From: Trebouxia sp. TZW2008
Lineage: Eukaryota > Chlorophyta > Trebouxiophyceae > Trebouxiales > Trebouxiaceae
Direction of reading: 5' to 3'
DNA: 64,000 nucleotides
Assembly (NCBI GenBank): GCA_002118135.1
Contig: BDIU01000074.1
Span: 1 to 64,000, forward strand
The position numbers and the translations under genes are program-made. The notes beneath the pieces are model-generated. The model was not told where the DNA came from, did no database searches, and was given only the letters and a program-made list of their open reading frames with translations. Positions 56,476 through 64,000 of this stretch are shown here, one piece after another (position 1 is the first letter of the stretch; every line of letters begins with the position of its first letter).

Positions 56476-57674
56476 TCAGACAGCGTGTAACTTTAGAGCG
56501 TCATCCTGCTTTTGTGAGCTGTCACGAGCCTGTGCACTGTCAGCAGGAGGATCAATGCGCCGCCGTCCAAATGCTTGAGGCGGAGTTTCACCAAGATTCG
56601 GGGTGTCAGGATCCTCCACATCAGACAGAGCCCTCTTGGAGCCAGGGCCAAAAGCACATGGTTGAGTACACTCTGACTTCGTTGCAGAAGCTGCATCATC
56701 AGCCTCTGTGTTTGTGCTTGGTGTCACAGCTGCAGCTGCATTTGCTGTCAACTGGGCAGGCCCTCTGCCATGCAGCAGCGTCTGCAAATGCTGAGACATG
56801 CTGTAGGGGTCCAGCTGCACTGGCGTCAAGAAAGGTGTGTTTGCCATTCCCTTGAAAGGTGAAGTTGGCTGTTGAGCGTGAAGTTCCTTTGTACTGCCAA
56901 GGTCCAGCTGCATTCCTGCACGATGTGCATTGCCAGATGGCACTGCTAGAGGTGATGGGTCCAAGGGACCACTGATTTGGTGAGGGTGGGTGTAGTGCTG
57001 CAGAGCTGTGGGTGGTCCATTCAGGGGTTGACTGGAAGCTGCAGCAGCTACAGCGATGGGGTGACGCAGTGCTGATGTTGCTGTCTGTTGACAAGGGACA
57101 TGGCGTCTTGCTGCCTGAGTCTGCCATGTCTTGTCAAACTGCTCAGCTACCCAGATGCCAAGCTCAGCAGAAGGCTGAAAAGGGTTTGGTGCACGCTTCT
57201 GACCAGCTGTGTCTCCCCACACCAGAGCAGGGTCTGCAAGACATCAAAGCTTTGTCAAAGTCTGCAGCACAGGAACATTGCTTGCTTAGGTGTGTGTGTT
57301 CGATATGACAGTGAGAACAACTTCGCGAGAAGGTTTGGTCAGTCACCTTGCGCAGGGCCCAAATCTGACAGAAAATCGAAGGCGTCAGTAGTTTGCGTTG
57401 TGTAGAGGCTTGCTGCGGCTTGCTGTGTTGGCTCAAACAGTTCTTGCAGGGTCTGCTCGATGGAGATCTGATGCTCCAAGAGTGTGCTTTCAATTTTGAG
57501 TGCAGCATCTGGTGTTGCCGAATCTTGAGCACGCACCCGCCTTGGCCGCTGAGAAGGACTGCGTGGTGCTGTAGAGGGAGTTGAGCAAGATGTGTTTGCT
57601 GGTCTACCAGAATCGAAGCCAGGGTACCAACAGGGGTCTGCACTTTCGTCCTGCCCCGATAGCGCAGGCGACAT
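56476..57674 (-). CDS. Hypothetical Ser/Pro/Gln-rich protein, two exons
   Basis: Exon 1 is 57347-57674 and exon 2 is 56476-57233. The phase-1 junction gives GPAQDPALVWGDTAGQK, and the total is about 361 residues. The start is the ATG at 57674 (MSPALSGQDESADPCW). Composition is low-complexity, with runs of Ser, Pro, Gln, Ala and many Thr. A more ordered part is IESTLLEHQISIEQTLQELF (helical, possibly a short coiled coil) and ELGIWVAEQFDKTWQ. Basic/acidic patches near the C-terminus (GSKRALSDVEDPDTPNLGE) contain SP/TP sites, so it could be a nuclear or cell-cycle-regulated disordered protein. I do not recognise a family. Confidence 0.65.
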
Positions 57675-58090
57675 TGCTGACACTGGCAAAAAGAAATGGC
57701 AACGATGCGACAGGCACAGGTCGCAAAAGAAGCTTGCAGCTCTGTCGGAAAGTGATGTGCAGCAGGTCAGGGTCAGCTGCTTGACTGTGCAGCTAGCGGC
57801 GGCCACAGCTCCTTTTGATGTCTAGTATCCAACAGAGCATGACCATCCAACCCGGCATGCACAGTAAGGCATGCAGCAATCGCTTTCGCTACTGGGACTG
57901 AAGCTCTCAAATACACCTTGTGAGCGCATCGAGCTGCAGACGCCAGCATTGCCCGACACGTCTGACCTTGATTGTGGAGCCTTCGGCGAAGCAGGCTTTG
58001 GGCGCATCTCCGCCGCACAAGCGCTACCGACGTGAGCCGCGCTGGCCACTTGTGAGCGCGATACAATAGGCTGCTTGGAGTGATGCTAAC
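57675..58090. promoter_or_regulatory. Divergent promoter region
   Basis: 416 bp between the start of the Ser/Pro-rich gene (-) and the start of the next gene (+). Open frames cross it but look like shadows. No element is named. Confidence 0.35.
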
Positions 58091-61000
58091 ATGTTGAGCT
58101 GCCTGTGCTGCGGGCCCCTCCCTCTCGAGGGGGGAATACCTGGCCACATTAATTTTCAGGAAGAAAGAGCAAGGCGCAAGTCTGGCTATGTGTCTCCTCC
58201 TCCTGCCTGTGATGTCACTCTGCCAGAGCAAGTAAGGTGGCAACAGATGATACGTTGCCTGCATCCATACATACCAACTGTACGCTGACAGACTAACCCA
58301 ACATGCAGCGTGCAAGACGCGTACAGGCAAGCATAGCACTCAACAATGGCCGATTGCTGTTATCAGGTCAGGAACCCTGCATGTTCCTGACCTCTGCTAG
58401 TGAACCACAGACAATGCAGAAAAGCATAGAAACCTCTCTCCCATACCTGTCACAGGTGTATTGACAAGAGCCAATGCGGTCACGACAAATCAGCGAGTTT
58501 ACCAGAAGGTGTGCGCCTGTGTTCCTGTGCTCATCACTATTGCAGCTCTTGCTGAATGAACTCTTTCCAGCATCACTGACCAAGCATGTTGAGCTCATGC
58601 GACTTGCATATGGCAGGAAACCATACAGCGAGAGGTGACTAGATATAAGCAGTCTCACATACAGCAAGGCACTGCTTATGGCGAGCTGGATCACCCAAGC
58701 TATGACAGCACCACTTTCGAGGAGCTGCATATGGCAACAGTCAGTCATCAGGCAAGTTCTGCATCATCACTTGTGCACTGAGCGCAGCATACCACAGTGA
58801 CTTCTCTTTGTGACGTCTGCTTTGCTTACCAAGTTAACTGTCCTTATACCAAAATGTCCTTACTCAGAGGTGCCATTGTAGTCAAAACACAGTGATTTCC
58901 CAACTGCATTGTCTCTACATCAAGATTGTCCTTACATTGAGTGTCCTTTCAAACAGAAGCTGTTGTACTACATCAATTCTCACAATGAGCGATGCACTGT
59001 ATGACATGCCATGCCCCTGATTCAGCAGCAGACATGACTATATCTGTCAAATTGTGAGATGCATGCACCGCCTGCTGCTTGTGCGTAGCTGTCTCTTACC
59101 ACAAACATCATCACAAGCCTGATGCACTGTGTACTTCTGCTGTTGTTCTGCATGGGCAGGGCGATATCCTTCCTGTCTTTTTGACAGTGGAGGCTTATCT
59201 GTATTGTGGTCAGGGACACTTTCATAATACTATGGAGGTTACAACAGGGCTGTGTCAAGTTGTGTGGTCAGGTCAAAGGTTCAAACCCTCCAGGTCGGCC
59301 TGGGAAGATCTGGAATGACATTGCTTTGTCTGACTTTCAAAAATTGAATGTTAGATGTCCATACAAAGACGCTCAGCGCAAGCCTGCCTGGCGAGACAGG
59401 ACTTGAGAACCACACACCTAGCACATGTGCTGGCATGTGTGTTCATTGTTGTTATTGTTATGAGGGTTGTGGCTAAAAAGCAGCTTGCTGACAGCAGCTG
59501 TCATAAACAGCTTGCTTTCTCACCACAGGAAGCCAGTCCAGCTAGCTGGGTCAAGCAAGTGCAGAATCAATCCAACCATTGTCAAGCAAGCAATCAGGCA
59601 TGTAGGCAGTTTGTCAGGCCGTCAGTCAGTCAGTCATTCACCCTGCCAAGATGCTGTAAGGGAGATGGCAAAACGATGACCTGCATGGGTTGCTCAGTGT
59701 TACCAAATCATCAACCAATCTGTGTGTCGTCTTGTCCAGCTACTCTAAATGTGCTGGCATAGCAGTGATCTGCATGGTCTAGTTGAGATCCTGCATCAAT
59801 CAATCCAGGAATTGACCAATCACCCAGTCAAGTGATCTGACATTTGCCCTGTCTAGGTGCTGTAAGTATGGTGGCATGGTGATGACCTACACGGTCTAGT
59901 TGAGGTTTTGGACACTCCAGCAGGCTGCCTAGCAAGGGGCCTTCACTGCCAGTCAGTCACTTGACCAAAATGTAAGTTGTCCAGGCAATGAAGTGCTCAA
60001 TTTCTCCAACAACCAACCTCAGTCACCTTGTTCAGGTGCTGCAAGTATGGTGGCATGGCGATGACCTACATGGCCTAATTGAGGTTCTGGACACCCCAGC
60101 AGGCCGCCTAGTGAGGGGCCTGTACTGCCAGGGCTTCATGTTTGGGGCTTCTTCTAGGGGCTGGAGCTGCACAGTGCCCCAGGAGGATTACTCAGTCATT
60201 GGGGATGACTTCCAGCTGTTTGCGTAAGTGTCAGTGGTAATGCGTTCCAAGGATTGGCATACATTTCATTGCTAATGACTCATATCTGTTTGCGCAAGTG
60301 GGAACTGCCAAGCTGGATTTGACATTCAAAGCTAGCTATTCAACAGGTAGCATAGCCGTGTATGCTGTGCATGAAGCGCTTGCCTTTATGGGTCCAGCAA
60401 GGAGCATACCCTCTTTGCCAGATGCTCATCAAAGATAAGCCACAGAGTCTTACTCAAGACATCTCAGCTGGTCTTCATTGATGCAAGCAAACTGTCAGGG
60501 CAAGTGCAGCTTGATGACCAGAAATATGACGCCGTCATGAGAGCGCAGAATATGTACATTGGGTCTGGTACTGAAAGGTTTGTGTGCATGCAGGTTTGAT
60601 TTGCTGCTGCGTCCTGCCACAACGTCCTACCTGTTCCCTGTCAGAGAGCGGTTTGAGTCCCTGAAAAGCCCAGATGCAGCAATCATCTCTGCTGCAAACA
60701 CTGGCAGTCAAGGTATATGCCCTGTCCTCTGCGTGACCAGGGTGCTGCATATCACACCATCTCAATTCAGCATTACATTTGCATGCAGTGCACCATCTAC
60801 CGACTAATTTATGCGCATATTTGCGAGAAGCCTTCATGTCATGTGGTGGCGTTGTACCAACTCTGTACATGAACACTGACCTTTCAACTGTGCCATATTG
60901 TGTTGCGCATGACGACAGGCACTGCCTTGTGCAAAATGGGCCTTAAACAGGTATATTGCTACACGTCGTTGCGCATGACAGCACATACTGCCTACTGTGA

Positions 61001-62604
61001 CATGGGCATTAGAAGAGCCAATGCATTGAGTTTGCTCACTTTTGCTGCAGGAGTGGTGCCTTGTCATCCCATGCTGCACTTGCATACCATGCACGATGCC
61101 AGAGACCTGCACCATGTTTGTTGTTCTTGGAACGATGCATGGGCTCTTATGACATGTTCACCAGGACAGCTAATATATTGTATGTGCACAATTTCGCTGC
61201 AGGGGTAATGCCTTGTCATATCATGCTTCAGTTGCATGCCATGAGAGACGCCAGAGACGTGCACAATGACCTGAAGAAGACTGCAGCTCTTGAGGTGCTG
61301 CATCAGCAGCAACTCGAAGCAGATGGGCAGCAAAGCACTCCAAGACCACCGTCTGATGCTTCACCAAGTGCCTCACCTCATGACAGCATGCATTGCCTAT
61401 TGTGACATGGACATCACAAGAGCCAATGCATTGAGTTTGCTCGCTTTTGCTACAGGCGTGGTGCCTTGTCATCCCATGCTTGAGTTGCATGCTATGAGAG
61501 ACGCCAGAGATCTACACAATGACCTGAAGAAGACTGCCGCTCTTGAGCTGCTGCATCAGCAGCAGGTAGAAGCAGATGGGCAGCAAAGCAATATTGACGC
61601 TGCAGACAGTGGTCTCGGAGCCAGCCTCACCTCGGCTGTTAGTCGCTTGCAGCTTGGGAGGAAGAACACCAAAGGCAAGACAGGTTTTGCAATGCCCATG
61701 CTGCTGCGCACCACCACACAAGTCCCTACATAGGCTGCTGCATGCTGTCATGTTGCTTCACAGCACGCAATTGTTTGTAGCACCACAATGCATCAGACTG
61801 AGCAAGCCCAATCAGATGGCCACCAGGACAAGCATGCTGTGCACTTGCTCCTGGATAGCATCAGCTTGCTACAGTATTGCACAAGTACACAAGTGTTCCT
61901 GACAGATTACTAGCTTCTTACGCTTGAGCCACTGCTGCATTCACAGCATGTGCAGGCGGATACTCAGTAATCAGCTTTGCCGTGTTGCAGGCGAGACGCT
62001 GTTGCCAAAGCACAAGCGCACCAGCAGTCAAGGTGTGTACAGCCTGGACAGACAGAGCAGCTCCATCAAAGCACTACATTCTAGACATGGCTCGCCCACT
62101 AGAAATACAGCAGCCTTGCAGAGTCCATTTCGAGATACCAGACACCGCATGCAGAAGACACAGAAGCTGCTAGACGTGTTGCAATTTGGGCAAATGCATG
62201 AGCAAGTCTCTGGGCAGCAAGCCGGTGACACAGAGCGCTTCTTGGTGGATGTTCTGGCAGCCCAAGATTACAAGAATGGAGCTCCAGCCGCAAAGCAAAT
62301 CTTGCCCTTGAGAAAGGTGCCTGAGTTGCAGTCTCTATTGCCACCAGACCGGCGGCATTCACTTTTGCCTCTGGAGAAACGACAGCAAGACAAGGGCAAA
62401 GGCGGCAAGCAACGCAGTAAAGGCACTGGTTGCCTGCCAGATGGGTATGTGCCTTTGATGGAGACATCATCGTCAGTTGCATCAGTCAGCTTGATGGATG
62501 AGTCTCAACTGCAACAGACTGCTCCTGTTGTTCGAGTTTCTGCCGAGCTGCTGAAAGCGCAGGGTGATGGCAAGAGCTCCAAGCCACGGCCAATCACCTC
62601 ATGA
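58091..62604 (+). CDS. Hypothetical multi-exon protein
   Basis: Supported exons: 58091-58231 (ATG, Cys-rich start MLSCLCCGPLPLEGG), 58546-58634 (LNELFPASLTKHVELMRLAY), 60036-60223 (VWWHGDDLHGLIEVLDTP...), 60594-60712 (FDLLLRPATTSYLFPVRERF), 61456-61683 (MRDARDLHNDLKKTAALELL) and 61991-62604 (basic tail to a TGA). The last four join in phase. Between 58634 and 60036 at least one exon is missing from my model; 58671-58747 is a candidate, ending at a GC donor (AG|GCAAGT). The N-terminal MLSCLCC might be lipidated. The C-terminal 200 residues are Ser/Gln/Lys-rich and probably disordered. I do not recognise the family. Echo arrays sit before the exons at 60036 and 61456. Confidence 0.65.
58830..58975 (+). 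repeat. Dispersed repeat copy 2 (TGTAAGGACA family)
   Basis: Inverted match to 34885-35040 over about 140 bp, with the same order of landmarks: TGTCCTTA repeats, GGTGCCA, CAGTGATTTCC and AACTGCATTGT. Both copies lie inside introns of unrelated genes. Confidence 0.65.
59206..59409 (+). mobile_element. LINE 3'-tail relic
   Basis: A short open frame ending at 59404-59406 reads GRPGKIWNDIALSDFQKLNV then DAQRKPAWRDR. The pattern GRP..W.D....D....N......A..R..WR matches the last ~40 residues of many non-LTR retrotransposon polyproteins. No other part of the element is present, as expected for a 5'-truncated insertion. It lies in an intron of the hypothetical gene. Confidence 0.55.
59640..60310 (+). 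repeat. Echo array around exon 60036-60223
   Basis: The acceptor-proximal head of this exon (GTGCTGCAAGTATGGTGGCA...GATGACCTACATGG) has a near-complete copy at 59857-59945 and a more decayed one at about 59648-59700. The distances are about 180-205 bp. A copy of the exon tail and donor (TGTTTGCGCAAGTG) lies at about 60276-60303. Confidence 0.9.
60905..61560 (+). repeat. Four-copy array of the RDARDLHNDLKK exon
   Basis: The head of exon 61456-61683 recurs at about 60900-60990 (weak), 61048-61115 and 61203-61400. The 61203 copy has an acceptor, the right phase and an open frame reading MRDARDVHNDLKKTAALEVL through to a TGA at 61403-61405. It could serve as an alternative exon. Confidence 0.88.
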
Positions 62605-63001
62605 CCGTATCAGATCAGGGATTTGTGCCATTGGCTATACATGCTGTATGTTGTGTTGGGCCTGCATCAGTGTTGTTGTTATTTGAGGGTCGTGAACTCA
62701 TGCAAATGGCGCAGCAAGATTTGCTTGCTGCAGTACTTTATTGGCAGAGCTATGTCATCTTGAGCGTTTTGCATGCACATTGAAGTTTCTGCAGGCACAT
62801 TTGATGCAGCCACTTTTGCTAATTTCAATGAAACCATCGGCACCTAATGATAGATTGTATAGCTTGGAAGTTTCCCAGTAGCACTACTCTGCTTGCTGAC
62901 CTTTAATGCGGACTATACTTTTAAAAGGGGGGCTGAGCTATCTAGTTGGCACACACAAACTACACATGCAGCTGGATAGACATGAACTCCTGCAAAAGTG
63001 T
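62605..63001. other. Convergent intergenic region
   Basis: 397 bp between two converging genes. It contains T-rich stretches, probably 3' UTRs. Nothing else is seen. Confidence 0.5.
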
Positions 63002-64000
63002 TTATGTTGAAGTCTGCTGCTTCTGATTTGCAAAAAGTCTGTTCCAACCATCCTGCCAAGAAGTATAGGGCCCTTGCAAAGGTTCCAAGGCAGCAGCTGC
63101 ACCATTGCCTGTCTGCTGGCATGACAGTGGTGTTGCAGTCTTTAAAGCTTGCAGCCTACTTGCATACAGCCTCTGCCAACCATCTGTCCAGCTTTCATAG
63201 CTATCTGCTGAAGTCAAGCAAGTAGTCAGCTGAGTTGCCTGATCACTGGCATCAGCCATGTACATGTGTTGAGGACAGTGCTGTCCTTTCTCTGATGCCT
63301 TCATGTCATCAGCATTGACCAGGCATGCAGCAGCAGGGGTTCCTTGTCTGTCTTGCTGTGGCAGCTTTGGAGTGTTTTGAGCATCTGGGTCAACAACAGC
63401 ACCAGGTATCTGCAGCTGATCAAGATTGTCCATGGGAGGTGATTGCTGTGATGCGTGTTGCTCCTCAGCAAGCCTTGCTGTGCGGTCTGATTTGACTTGA
63501 TCTTGCTCTCTGAACCATTCTTGCAGAGGCTCTACAGCATACTCTGGCAGGCTGTCATGGCTGAAGTGGCAGTTGGGTCCAAAATGACAGATGCCGTGTA
63601 GCACAAGCTGCTTGCATGGCTCTACAATGTCATCATGGCTGTAAGGGCACTCTTCACCCTGCAAATAGTCAGGTATCACTGTAATATTGGGTATGCATAT
63701 CTCTGGCACAGAACAAATACCACCACAGCAATCCAGAATTGAGCATGGACCAGCTCAAGCCCCCATAAGGCTCTGAACACAGTAGCAAAAAGCGCGACAT
63801 ACAGCAAGAACTTGGCAGCAAAACTCAAGTAAACACATGGCAACATTGAGAGCAGAGGCAATGCAGAAAGAGGAACATGGGTTTCTTACCTTGCCACAAT
63901 TGCCTTGTTGGAAGAAGTGACATCTGATAAAGCGTGTCACAGGCATGCCCTCATGCCGAAAGGGGCAAGCCTCTCCTTTGCTGCACTTGCCAAACAGAAA
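63002..64000 (-). CDS. CCCH zinc-finger protein, 5' part beyond the window
   Basis: Two exons are visible: 63890-64000 (continuing past the right edge) and 63002-63658, joined in phase 0. Three CCCH fingers are tandem: C-x5-C-x3-H (CSKGEACPFRH, first Cys outside the window or in a degenerate position), CHFFQQGNCGKGEECPYSH (C-x7-C-x5-C-x3-H) and CKQLVLHGICHFGPNCHFSH (C-x8-C-x5-C-x3-H). Such fingers bind RNA. The spacing and short linkers resemble ZC3H3- or CPSF30-type mRNA-processing proteins. The C-terminal part is Gln-rich and carries two copies of a short motif, ESWTDGWQRLYA and TSWQDGWNRLFA, about 50 residues apart, the last near the stop at 63002. That motif may be a docking site. Confidence 0.85.

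Noticed and set aside
57773..58339. 188-codon minus-strand frame across the divergent promoter
   Set aside because: It overlaps the first exon of the plus-strand gene and has no protein-like features.
59260..59300. GGTTCAAACCC as a tRNA B box
   Set aside because: No matching A box or acceptor stem at the right distance; the sequence is better explained as the LINE tail.

Overview
This is a stretch of eukaryotic nuclear DNA, most likely from a green alga. The genes are split by many GT-AG introns. Their products are plant-like: an SRFR1/TTC13 orthologue, a plastid-type ABC1K/UbiB kinase, a DUF3110 plastid/cyanobacterial protein, a cyanobacterial-type class II fructose-bisphosphatase and a CDGSH protein. 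A PAS-linked class I cyclic-nucleotide phosphodiesterase is typical of chlorophytes. An intronless RTA1-family gene, a family otherwise mostly fungal, hints at contact with fungi, for example a lichen photobiont of the Trebouxia/Asterochloris kind. The species is inference; I saw no rRNA, tRNA or organelle genes.

Layout, left to right: a possible exon running off the left edge (1-286, -); TMEM205/DUF4149-like gene (1012-1970, -); a 12.7-kb SRFR1 orthologue with 18 exons (3118-15769, -); a small CDGSH gene (16146-16741, +) sharing a 376-bp divergent promoter region with SRFR1; DUF3110 gene with a GC-AG intron (17671-19227, +); HIT protein (19871-20341, -) divergent from the ABC1K gene (20685-24490, +); a 13.2-kb PAS-PDE gene with 17 exons (25341-38536, -); RTA1 gene (39587-40492, +); class II FBPase (41563-44482, -); a decayed LINE (about 44850-46480, +); a kinase-like gene interrupted by an in-frame TGA (48553-51750, -); a Fic/Doc-like gene (52210-53120, -); a Ser/Pro-rich hypothetical gene (56476-57674, -) divergent from a multi-exon hypothetical gene (58091-62604, +); and the 3' part of a three-finger CCCH protein gene (63002-64000, -). 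Exon phases in the well-resolved models all join without a frame break.

The most striking feature is structural. In the SRFR1, PDE, ABC1K and 58-62.6-kb genes, many introns are filled with two to nine diverged tandem copies of the neighbouring exon edge, splice site included. The period is usually 105-210 bp. Copies of an exon head lie upstream of it and copies of an exon tail lie downstream, so the coding copy is nearly always at the edge of the array. I call these exon-echo arrays. They inflate the genes, create many decoy splice sites, and explain most of the apparent open frames inside the introns. TMEM205, CDGSH, DUF3110, HIT, FBPase and RTA1 genes do not show them.

There is no operon logic. 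The genes are ordinary nuclear neighbours, and close head-to-head pairs (SRFR1/CDGSH, HIT/ABC1K, 57.7/58.1 kb) probably share promoter regions.
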